Shown: positions 1 through 5,453, numbered from the stretch's first letter. The stretch: DNA of 6,122 bases from Ruminococcus sp. (GCA_029063695.1 JAIDNR010000372.1:1-6122), one strand, 5' to 3'. Numbers and translations are program-made. The notes: generated by a model from the letters alone, not told the origin.

Positions 1-74
1 TGGCAGTTTTAGGGTGTCATTTTTCTCAACAAACAAATAAACAATTAAGTATACTTTGAAAGGAGCTGTTTATT
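1..74 (+). other. Leader upstream of the metal ATPase, with its ribosome binding site
   Basis: This stretch holds a strong ribosome binding site, AAAGGAG at 59-65, nine bases before the ATG at 75. I see no convincing promoter. TATACT at 50-55 resembles a -10 box, but there is no -35 box 16-18 bases upstream, and a start from it would fall inside the ribosome binding site. No 12-2-12 type ArsR/SmtB operator is visible. One frame is open from the left edge to a TGA at 57-59 and could be the last 18 codons of an upstream gene, but nothing in it is recognisable. A 10-bp palindrome AAGTATACTT lies at 47-56. The simplest reading is that the ATPase is co-transcribed from a promoter left of the window. 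Confidence 0.45.
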
Positions 75-2090
75 ATGCAGGAACTGATCGTAAATATATT
101 GCTTGGAGTCGTTATTATAACGGCAGCAGCGCTTCTCATTTTTGTCGGCAGCCAAAAAGGCGGAATGACAAAAAAACAAAGAACGATGATGATTCGTATT
201 TTAATATCCGCTTCGGTTCTTTTAGGTCTTCAATTTGTTTCAGCGGAAATGTTCAACACATTTGATGAGAATTTATTTCCATCTGCCGGATGCTGGATTC
301 GCTTTGCGTGCTATTTGATTGATTACTTTATCATAGGTTATGACATTCTAAAAAAAGCGGTCAAGGGTATCAAAAACAGACGGGTATTTGATGAAAACTT
401 CCTGATGGCTGTAGCAACTGTTGGTGCAATGGCATTAGCTATTTACGAAAACGGAGAGTATCTGGAAGCGATTGCTGTTATGCTGTTCTATCAGATCGGC
501 GAATGGTTTCAAGGCTATGCAGTTGGTAAAAGCCGTCGCAATATCAGTAATTTGATGGACATTCGTCCGGATTATGCTAATGTTGAAAGAAACGGAAAGC
601 TTGAACAGGTTGATCCTGACGAAGTTGGAATCGGTAGTGTTATTGTTGTTCAGCCTGGTGAAAAAGTTCCGATTGACGGAATTATTGTTGAAGGCAATTC
701 CAGCTTAAATACTAGTGCCCTGACAGGAGAGAGTCTGCCGAGGGAAGCAAAGGTCGGAGATGAAGTTATCAGCGGCTGTATCAGCATGACCGGAGTTTTG
801 AAAATACAGACAACAAAAGAATTCGGAGAATCTACGGTTTCAAAGATCCTGGATCTGGTAGAAAACGCAAGCTCGCGTAAATCTAAATCAGAGGATTTCA
901 TTTCAAAATTTGCAAAAGTTTATACTCCGGCTGTTTGTTACAGTGCATTGGCGCTCGCTATCCTGCCGCCGCTTGTCCGTATGCTATTTATGGGACTTGC
1001 CGCAGATTGGGGTATATGGATTTACCGTGCTTTGACATTCCTTGTTATCAGTTGTCCTTGCGCATTGGTTATTAGTATTCCTCTGAGTTTCTTTGCCGGC
1101 ATTGGCGGTGCAAGCCAACAGGGTGTATTGGTAAAAGGTTCTAATTATCTTGAAATTCTCTCCAAGACTAAGGTAGTTGTATTCGATAAAACAGGTACGC
1201 TGACCCAAGGTGTTTTTGAGGTAAACGGAATTCATCATAACAAAATGGAGAATGAACAGCTTATTGAATATGCAGCTTTGGCAGAAAGTGCGTCATCCCA
1301 TCCAATCAGCAAGAGTTTACAGCGTGCATATGGCAAAGAGCCGGATCGCACCCGTGTGAGTGATATTCAGGAAATCAGCGGAAATGGCGTAATTGCAAAG
1401 GTAGACGGTGTTGAAGTAGCCGCCGGAAACGATAAGCTGATGAGACATTTGAATATTCCGTACCACGATTGCCATCAAACAGGTACAATTATCCATATGG
1501 CTATCAATGGAGATTATGCCGGTCATATCGTGATTTCCGATATTGTAAAACCAACTTCCAAGACTGCTGTTTCTTCATTAAAGTCAGCAGGCGTTGAAAA
1601 AACGGTAATGCTGACTGGTGATGCGAAAAAAGTAGCTGAAGGAGTGGCTTCTTCTCTTGGTATTGACGAAGTTTACAGTGAACTGCTTCCGTCAAACAAG
1701 GTTGAAAAAGTTGAAGAACTGCTGAATATGAAACCAAGCAAATCAAAACTGGCGTTTGTTGGCGACGGTATCAATGATGCTCCGGTATTGTCAAGAGCAG
1801 ATATAGGAATTGCTATGGGTGCTATGGGTTCAGATGCTGCGATTGAAGCGGCAGACATCGTTCTAATGGATGACGACCCAATGAAAATTTCTAAAGCTAT
1901 CAAGATTTCACGAAAGTGTCTGCGTATCGTTTATCAGAATATCACTATGGCACTGGTTGTTAAATTTGCTTGTCTTGCACTGGGCGCTGTTGGTATTGCA
2001 AATATGTATTTAGCGATATTTGCTGATGTTGGTGTTATGATTCTTGCAGTACTCAATGCAATACGTTGTCTTTTTGTAAAAAAACTGTAA
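75..2090 (+). CDS. cadA: Heavy-metal-translocating P1B-type ATPase (Zn/Cd/Pb efflux, CadA/ZntA-like), lacking an HMA domain
   Basis: This is a membrane pump that uses ATP to export divalent soft metals, most likely Zn(II), Cd(II) or Pb(II). The P-type core is complete over 671 residues: DENFLM before the first core helix (106-111), TGES of the actuator domain (217-220), the transmembrane CPC metal site (327-329), phosphorylation motif DKTGTLT (371-377), the HP pair (409-410) and GxGxxA (436-441) of the nucleotide domain, TGDA (514-517) and GDGINDAP (563-570). K630 and D651 are 21 residues apart in the last membrane pair, matching the Lys/Asp of the Zn/Cd/Pb subclass. There is no N-terminal GxxCxxC metal-binding domain; residues 4-26 are a hydrophobic helix extra to the usual eight. 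The start at 75 has AAAGGAG nine bases upstream; M31 (position 165) is a poorer alternative. The symbol is family-level, since cadA and zntA cannot be separated here. The ArsR-type sensor follows directly. Confidence 0.95.
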   Translation: MQELIVNILLGVVIITAAALLIFVGSQKGGMTKKQRTMMIRILISASVLLGLQFVSAEMFNTFDENLFPSAGCWIRFACYLIDYFIIGYDILKKAVKGIKNRRVFDENFLMAVATVGAMALAIYENGEYLEAIAVMLFYQIGEWFQGYAVGKSRRNISNLMDIRPDYANVERNGKLEQVDPDEVGIGSVIVVQPGEKVPIDGIIVEGNSSLNTSALTGESLPREAKVGDEVISGCISMTGVLKIQTTKEFGESTVSKILDLVENASSRKSKSEDFISKFAKVYTPAVCYSALALAILPPLVRMLFMGLAADWGIWIYRALTFLVISCPCALVISIPLSFFAGIGGASQQGVLVKGSNYLEILSKTKVVVFDKTGTLTQGVFEVNGIHHNKMENEQLIEYAALAESASSHPISKSLQRAYGKEPDRTRVSDIQEISGNGVIAKVDGVEVAAGNDKLMRHLNIPYHDCHQTGTIIHMAINGDYAGHIVISDIVKPTSKTAVSSLKSAGVEKTVMLTGDAKKVAEGVASSLGIDEVYSELLPSNKVEKVEELLNMKPSKSKLAFVGDGINDAPVLSRADIGIAMGAMGSDAAIEAADIVLMDDDPMKISKAIKISRKCLRIVYQNITMALVVKFACLALGAVGIANMYLAIFADVGVMILAVLNAIRCLFVKKL

Positions 2091-2115
2091 GTTGAAGAGG
2101 GAGAGGATTCCTTTT

Positions 2116-2433
2116 ATGGAATATAAAGATAACGATTTTCACAGAAAATTACAGGAAAGTAATCTGTATAGTTTAACTGAATTTTTCAAAATGCTTGGGA
2201 ATCCCACCCGTATCCAAATTTTGCTTCTGTTGATGGAACATGATGCTTGTGTCAGTGAACTGGCAGACAGGCTCGGATATACACAATCTGCGGTGTCTCA
2301 TCAGCTAAGCCTTTTGAAGTCCAACAAGCTGATAAAACAGCGTCGAGATGGAAAAATGATGTTTTATACCTTGGTCGATGAACATGTAAAAATGGTTATC
2401 GGTCAAGGGACAGAACATATCTTGCAAAGATAG
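2116..2433 (+). CDS. ArsR/SmtB-family metal-responsive transcriptional repressor
   Basis: This is a winged-helix repressor of 105 residues that should release DNA when it binds metal, controlling the ATPase upstream. The recognition region reads SELADRLGYTQSAVSHQLSLL (about 47-67), typical of the family, followed by the wing (RRDGKMMFYTL). The C-terminal helix keeps D88, H90 and H101 in the spacing of the SmtB/CzrA alpha-5 zinc site, but the fourth ligand position is Q104 instead of His or Glu. The alpha-3 segment is DACVSE, with one Cys where Cd/Pb sensors have CxC, so a Zn-type sensor is more likely. I chose the ATG at 2116 because AGAGGGAGAGG (2097-2107) precedes it; an in-frame TTG at 2092 would add eight residues but has no ribosome binding site. 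It starts 25 bases after the ATPase stop, so the two are probably one transcript. Confidence 0.93.
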   Translation: MEYKDNDFHRKLQESNLYSLTEFFKMLGNPTRIQILLLLMEHDACVSELADRLGYTQSAVSHQLSLLKSNKLIKQRRDGKMMFYTLVDEHVKMVIGQGTEHILQR

Positions 2434-2436
2434 AAT

Positions 2437-2483
2437 TAAGGAACTATGCATAAATGTATGATTTATTTATGCACAGTTCCTTA
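2437..2483. terminator. Long hairpin between convergent genes, probable bidirectional terminator
   Basis: The arms at 2437-2455 and 2465-2483 pair over 19 bp with a single A-C mismatch (2446/2474) and a 9-base loop. The hairpin starts three bases after the ArsR stop and ends 11 bases before the stop of the opposing flavin reductase gene. The flanks are AT-rich, but neither side has a pure T run (TTACTGATTT on the + side, TTAATTCTAT on the - side). Termination in both directions is therefore inferred from position and stem strength. Confidence 0.7.
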
Positions 2484-2494
2484 CTGATTTATGC

Positions 2495-2992
2495 TTATTT
2501 TGCAGGACGTATCTGAGAATAACCGTTCCAAGCATAAACAGCTTCTTCCTGTTCATTGCCATAAACGTCCTCTACATTGCAGATATACAAATAATGATCG
2601 CCTGTTTCAATAAATTCTTTCAAGCTGCACTTGATTGCCACACGGCTATGAAGCGGAATTTTAATTTCGCTATTCGGTACTTCCTGCATCTCAATTCCCA
2701 GTTTAGCGATTTTGTCTGTATCACGACCTGTGGACATACCGCAGCCCATTACCTCATCGGCAATTGCGGCGCTGGGGATTGTGAGAATGACTTTCTTATT
2801 ATTGCGTACCATCTCACCGCTGTATGAGGTCTTTGCCATCGCATAAGCGATCATATTGGGGTTGTAGGAAAGATAAGTCCACCATGATACTGTAGCAAGG
2901 TTGGTGCTGCCATCGGGCTTCTGAGTGCAGACGAGAGTGACGGGGTTAGGTGAAGTCAGCGTTGATGCCTGCGGAAGTGAAATCTTATTCAT
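2495..2992 (-). CDS. Flavin reductase family protein (FMN-binding split barrel), last gene of the operon
   Basis: This 165-residue cytoplasmic protein resembles the flavin reductase / flavoredoxin-like family, which binds FMN in a split beta-barrel and moves electrons between NAD(P)H, flavin and an acceptor. Visible family features are the N-terminal strand NPVTLVCTQKPDG (16-28), NLATVSWWTYLS (31-42), the segment AMAKTSYSGEM (51-61) expected near the flavin, GDHYLYICNVEDV (131-143) and the closing VYAWNGYSQIRP (152-163). The ATG is preceded by AAGGAG (complement of 3001-3006) at eight bases. It lies 26 bases downstream of a second, divergent member of the same fold. No signal peptide or membrane helix is seen. 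The physiological substrate cannot be read from the sequence; it may be an electron-transfer protein and not a true reductase. Confidence 0.88.
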   Translation of the reverse strand: MNKISLPQASTLTSPNPVTLVCTQKPDGSTNLATVSWWTYLSYNPNMIAYAMAKTSYSGEMVRNNKKVILTIPSAAIADEVMGCGMSTGRDTDKIAKLGIEMQEVPNSEIKIPLHSRVAIKCSLKEFIETGDHYLYICNVEDVYGNEQEEAVYAWNGYSQIRPAK

Positions 2993-3018
2993 ATGAATTT
3001 CTCCTTTTCAAAAAATCA

Positions 3019-3591
3019 TTATTTATTCATAAGTCCTTTGCCTGCGTTCCAAGCTTGACCGACTTTTTCGCCAATAGCAAAATAGCCGGAGCGATACTGA
3101 TCGAACACAAGAGCATTGACCTTTTCAGGGAGTATCTTGTCCTTGTCACCGACAACGCTTTCCTCTGCGCTCACATTGACGATCTTACCGACAATAGCGT
3201 GCATATGCTCGGTGTTGATCTCCTCTGCAAGCTCGCACTCGATCGTGACAGGATATTTGGTAATGATCGGAGCATTGACAAACTCACTCTTGACCGCGTG
3301 ACAGCCGGAACGCTCAAACTTATCGGGCATTTTATTGCCGGTTGCGATACCAAAGAAATCAGCAGTTTCCATATTCGGCATATCTGCAATACTTACCGTA
3401 AAAGCCTTTGTTTCCATAATGTTCTTTGTTGTCTTGTGGTCAGAGTCAATGAACAAGGCTATCTTATCCATATCACATATCTGCGCCCATGCAGCGTTCA
3501 TAGCACATATGTTGCCGTCAGCACCGTAAGCCGCAACGATCACCACGGGCATAGGGAACAGAGCAGGCTGTACACCTAAATTTTTTCTCAT
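3019..3591 (-). CDS. Flavin reductase family protein (flavoredoxin-like), middle gene of the operon
   Basis: This 190-residue cytoplasmic protein is a second FMN-binding split-barrel member. The N-terminal strand is PMPVVIVAAYGADG (13-26), followed by CAMNAAWAQICD (29-40), HKTTKNI and AFTVSIAD (52-70), ADFFGIATGNKMPDKF (77-92), and the C-terminal FDQYRSGYFAIGEKVGQAWN (163-182). These blocks are typical of the subgroup annotated as flavin reductase or flavoredoxin in Clostridia. The ribosome binding site CGGAGGT (complement of 3599-3605) sits between the upstream SDR stop and this ATG, with a seven-base spacer. The gaps are 17 bases to the upstream gene and 26 to the downstream gene, so the three genes form one operon. 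It differs clearly in sequence from the adjacent 165-residue protein, so this is not a recent duplication. The electron acceptor is unknown. Confidence 0.9.
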   Translation of the reverse strand: MRKNLGVQPALFPMPVVIVAAYGADGNICAMNAAWAQICDMDKIALFIDSDHKTTKNIMETKAFTVSIADMPNMETADFFGIATGNKMPDKFERSGCHAVKSEFVNAPIITKYPVTIECELAEEINTEHMHAIVGKIVNVSAEESVVGDKDKILPEKVNALVFDQYRSGYFAIGEKVGQAWNAGKGLMNK

Positions 3592-3608
3592 TGTGAATAC
3601 CTCCGTAA

Positions 3609-4244
3609 TTAAATATTGGCAAGAGCCGTATCAATAGGCGTGTTACCTCCACGCATTTTGATAACTTTTTTGAGTGTGTTTTCCCTTTCGAGAACAGAGC
3701 AAAGCATCTCTGCTACATCTGGGATAGGATTAGAACTGTCATGTTCGGGATTGACCTCTATCATTCCCGTACCTTCTTCCTCTTTCAATACAGTCGGCTG
3801 AATGATCGTGTAGTCAAGAGAGGTACAATTTACAAGATAATTATCTGCAAAAAACTTTGCTATATTATAATTTGTGATATTTTGTAATGACTGCTCCTGC
3901 GCCCACTTTTCAGGTTCAAGAGCGAAAATAGAGCTGAGCATGATAAAGCGCTTTATTCCTGCATTTTCCGAAGCCTGCATAAGTTTCACAGCACCGAAAG
4001 CATCGGTCTGTAAAAGATCTTTGCCCCGTGAGCCTGCAAGGAAATATATAGCATCAAAACCGTCTATCTGTTTTTCTATCTCATTTCTTTCAGCATGAAG
4101 ATCAAAAAAGATAGGCTTGCAATTATCTGTTTCCGCAATGTTATCAGGGTGACGAGAACTGCAGTAAACCGTGTGTCCTGCTGCCGTCAGCTTTTCGATC
4201 ACACATTTTGCAACTCTGCCTGTTCCGGCAATAAAAATTTTCAT
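3609..4244 (-). CDS. NAD(P)-binding atypical short-chain dehydrogenase / NmrA-like oxidoreductase, first gene of the operon
   Basis: This 211-residue Rossmann-fold protein is of the extended/atypical SDR (SDR_a5-like, NmrA-like) type. The N-terminal KIFIAGTGRVAK (2-13) is the dinucleotide-binding turn in a GxGxxA form; SSRHPD (29-34) ends beta-2, and its Arg suggests NADP(H) over NAD(H). FDAIYFLAGSRGKD (63-76), RFIMLSS (99-105) and YNIAK (126-130, a YxxxK pair) match the family's later strands and catalytic Ser/Tyr/Lys. DYTIIQPTVL (144-153) is the typical segment after them. It is led by a strong GGAGGTGA (complement of 4248-4255). It is the first gene after a consensus promoter and diverges from an HxlR regulator. 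Relatives are annotated as sugar epimerases, NAD(P)H-binding proteins or quinone-linked reductases; the substrate cannot be decided here. Confidence 0.87.
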   Translation of the reverse strand: MKIFIAGTGRVAKCVIEKLTAAGHTVYCSSRHPDNIAETDNCKPIFFDLHAERNEIEKQIDGFDAIYFLAGSRGKDLLQTDAFGAVKLMQASENAGIKRFIMLSSIFALEPEKWAQEQSLQNITNYNIAKFFADNYLVNCTSLDYTIIQPTVLKEEEGTGMIEVNPEHDSSNPIPDVAEMLCSVLERENTLKKVIKMRGGNTPIDTALANI

Positions 4245-4260
4245 AAATCACCTCCATAGA

Positions 4261-4289
4261 TTGACTTTTTCGTTAACTTGTATTATAAT
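4261..4289 (+). promoter_or_regulatory. Sigma-A promoter of the HxlR-family regulator gene
   Basis: The -35 box TTGACT (4261-4266) and -10 box TATAAT (4284-4289) are separated by exactly 17 bases. Transcription would start near 4296, giving a leader of about 66 bases before the ATG at 4362. This site supports the later start codon for the regulator, because the in-frame upstream codon at 4278 would lie upstream of the transcription start. Confidence 0.82.
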
Positions 4290-4317
4290 TATAGCATACA
4301 AAGAAAATCAATGTCAA
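4288..4317 (-). promoter_or_regulatory. Sigma-A promoter of the SDR / flavin reductase operon
   Basis: On the minus strand the -35 box is TTGACA (complement of 4312-4317) and the -10 box is TATAAT (complement of 4288-4293), separated by 18 bases. TGC directly before the -10 box makes it an extended -10. Both hexamers are perfect consensus. Transcription would begin near 4281, leaving a leader of about 37 bases before the SDR ATG. The -10 box shares two bases with the opposing hxlR-type promoter. Confidence 0.85.
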
Positions 4318-4330
4318 GTACGCACATTGA
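4308..4330. promoter_or_regulatory. Candidate HxlR operator: inverted repeat TCAATGT-N9-ACATTGA
   Basis: Perfect 7-bp arms at 4308-4314 and 4324-4330 flank a 9-base spacer. The left arm overlaps the -35 box of the minus-strand operon promoter, and the whole dyad lies just downstream of the inferred start of the regulator transcript. A dimer bound here would block the operon and could act as a roadblock on its own gene. HxlR-family proteins bind dyads as dimers, so this is the best operator candidate in the region. Assignment is by position only. Confidence 0.5.
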
Positions 4331-4361
4331 GGTTATATACTTACCTAAAGGAGAGTGTAAA

Positions 4362-4697
4362 ATGTTAGAACGCTGTATCACAAACGAAACTCTTGAGACC
4401 ACAGGCTTTAGCTATACTTTATCGCTGATAAACGGAAAATACAAAATGACAATACTCTATACCCTTATGAATTTCGGCATCGTTCGATTTAATGAGATGA
4501 AAAAATATATAGGCGATATTTCCTATAAAACATTGAGCCATAATCTGAAAGAGCTTGAGGTGGACGGACTTATTCACCGGGAGGAATATCCGCAGATACC
4601 GCCCAAAGTGGAATATAGTCTTACTGAGCGCGGAAAGTCTTTAATACCAATTCTTGACCAGATGTGTACTTGGGGAGAGGAAAACAGACAAATTTAA
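4362..4697 (+). CDS. HxlR-family winged-helix transcriptional regulator (MarR-like, possibly redox-sensing)
   Basis: This 111-residue DNA-binding protein shows the whole HxlR domain: INGKYKMTILYTLMNFGIVRFNEMKKYI (23-50), the recognition part ISYKTLSHNLKELEVDGLIHREEYP (53-77), the wing PPKVEYSLTERG (80-91) and a C-terminal dimer helix. I chose the ATG at 4362 because AAAGGAGAG (4347-4355) lies just upstream and the inferred transcript starts near 4296; an in-frame start at 4278 would add 28 unrelated residues. C5 sits just ahead of the domain, where the redox-sensing Cys of YodB-type regulators lies, and C102 is near the C-terminus. This suggests, but does not prove, disulfide or electrophile sensing. 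The protein diverges from an SDR / flavin reductase operon, the usual target arrangement for this family, and probably represses it and itself. Confidence 0.92.
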   Translation: MLERCITNETLETTGFSYTLSLINGKYKMTILYTLMNFGIVRFNEMKKYIGDISYKTLSHNLKELEVDGLIHREEYPQIPPKVEYSLTERGKSLIPILDQMCTWGEENRQI

Positions 4698-4736
4698 TTG
4701 TCATAATTATAATTTTCTAAAAAAGAATAAAGATAC

Positions 4737-4769
4737 AAAAGCAATGCCCGTCTGAGCATTGCCTTTTTT
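4737..4769. terminator. Rho-independent terminator, bidirectional
   Basis: GCAATGC (4741-4747) pairs with GCATTGC (4756-4762) around an 8-base loop, followed by C and six T (4764-4769). AAAA at 4737-4740 precedes the stem, so the reverse strand also reads a stem followed by TTTT. It lies about 40 bases after the HxlR stop and about 36 bases beyond the stop of the convergent SLOG gene, and probably ends both transcripts. Confidence 0.88.
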
Positions 4770-4804
4770 AACAGATCAGCTTTTAACACCATTCTGGAGT
4801 TTAC

Positions 4805-5299
4805 TCAATTTATATCCGAAAGTTGTTCGTTAAATAAATTCACTATATTAATTTTCTTTTTTATTGCCATTCTAACCGTTTGTCCTGTTCCGCTTCTCTG
4901 TTTGTTTGTATTCCAATAACAGAAACAGCAGTCTGCAAGATCGATCAGACGAGCATTCCGTACTTTCATACAGCCTTTATAAAAATGCTCCGATGTATAT
5001 TCCACAGTGTTCGCCAGTGAGAGGATACGGTAAAATTCAGCTTTTTCTTCCTTTGCCCAATTTTCTGTCTGCTCATCATTAGAGCAAGGCAGGATCAGAT
5101 TAAGTTTGATATGAGGATAAACCTTACGCAGTTTCAGAACAACTGCCGCCGATATACAGTCAAAGCCCACAGCACCCCCTGTATTGAAGTCTGTTGCTCC
5201 GTTTTGTATTTCTTCCTCTAATCTGCTGTAAATCCTCTGTGACAATGCTGTACTGTCCTCCGACAGCTTTCTATGCCCCGTAAAACTGATTGATCTCAT
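4805..5299 (-). CDS. SLOG-superfamily protein, DUF1273/YpsA-like
   Basis: This 164-residue cytoplasmic protein has a Rossmann-like SLOG fold, a family related to LOG and DprA and thought to bind or process nucleotide-derived ligands. Visible motifs are ISFTGHRKL at the N-terminus (4-12), the glycine loop NTGGAVGFD (39-47), AAVVLKLRKVYPHIKLNLILPC (51-72), W81 in ENWAKEE, and the second ligand region KVRNARLIDLADCCFCYW (112-129) followed by SGTGQTVRMAIKKK (136-149). Length is normal for the family. AAGGAG (complement of 5306-5311) lies six bases before the ATG, under a consensus promoter. Its neighbour is a divergent XRE-type HTH gene. YpsA of Gram-positive bacteria is linked to cell division, while other SLOG proteins occur in phage-defence and mobile contexts; the role here is unknown. 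Confidence 0.85.
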   Translation of the reverse strand: MRSISFTGHRKLSEDSTALSQRIYSRLEEEIQNGATDFNTGGAVGFDCISAAVVLKLRKVYPHIKLNLILPCSNDEQTENWAKEEKAEFYRILSLANTVEYTSEHFYKGCMKVRNARLIDLADCCFCYWNTNKQRSGTGQTVRMAIKKKINIVNLFNEQLSDIN

Positions 5300-5349
5300 A
5301 AAATACTCCTTTTCCCTTGAATGAATGGCTGAAACGGACGTATAATATA

Positions 5350-5378
5350 ATTATATCCTGTTATACTGAATATGTCAA
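5350..5378 (-). promoter_or_regulatory. Consensus sigma-A promoter of the SLOG gene
   Basis: The minus strand reads TTGACA (complement of 5373-5378), a 17-base spacer, and TATAAT (complement of 5350-5355). Both boxes and the spacing are perfect consensus, predicting strong transcription from about 5343 with a leader of about 44 bases. A promoter this strong on an accessory gene usually implies a repressor, and two palindromes lie immediately upstream. Confidence 0.88.
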
Positions 5379-5388
5379 GCAAATTTGC
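5379..5388. promoter_or_regulatory. Palindrome GCAAATTTGC abutting the SLOG -35 box
   Basis: A perfect 10-bp palindrome begins at the base next to the -35 hexamer of the SLOG promoter. It could be an operator half or a chance AT-rich palindrome. A few perfect 10-bp palindromes are expected by chance in a window of this size, so only its placement makes it notable. Confidence 0.3.
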
Positions 5389-5419
5389 CAGTTTAAATGA
5401 ATGAAAAACCATTATATAT

Positions 5420-5434
5420 ATTGTACAATTGTAT
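5420..5434. promoter_or_regulatory. Overlapping palindromes ATTGTACAAT / TACAATTGTA, candidate XRE operator
   Basis: Two perfect 10-bp palindromes overlap (5420-5429 and 5424-5433), and TTGTA repeats directly with an 8-base period (5421 and 5429). They sit 20-34 bases before the ATG of the XRE gene, just ahead of its ribosome binding site. XRE repressors often bind such short symmetric sites near their own start. No clear plus-strand -35/-10 pair was found here, so the XRE gene may be weakly transcribed or use a poor promoter overlapping this site. Confidence 0.4.
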
Positions 5435-5453
5435 ATGGAATGGTGGTGAGTTA

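Noticed and set aside
3..59. Possible C-terminal tail of an upstream gene ending at TGA 57-59
   Set aside because: Only 18 codons are visible and nothing is recognisable; another frame also stays open to a TAA at 38-40, so the choice is arbitrary.
56..265. 69-residue frame overlapping the start of the ATPase
   Set aside because: It lies in another frame of the ATPase coding region, has biased composition (many Asp, Lys, Ser) and no domain; the ATPase frame explains the ribosome binding site.
1504..1903. Minus-strand frames of 76-80 residues inside the ATPase gene
   Set aside because: They are antisense shadows of a conserved P-type ATPase region and have no binding sites or domains.
2092..2115. 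TTG start for the ArsR gene adding eight residues
   Set aside because: No ribosome binding site upstream of the TTG, and the sequence in between is itself the purine-rich binding site for the ATG at 2116.
2950..3579. 209-residue plus-strand frame across the flavin reductase gene
   Set aside because: It is antisense to a well-supported gene with its own ribosome binding site and family motifs; the translation has no recognisable domain.
4278..4361. Upstream start for the HxlR gene adding 28 residues
   Set aside because: It would begin between the promoter boxes, upstream of the inferred transcript start, and the added residues are not family-like.
5397..5453. Upstream ATG for the XRE gene adding 19 residues
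   Set aside because: No ribosome binding site, and the added segment translates through the palindromic intergenic DNA; XRE domains start where the ATG at 5454 places it.
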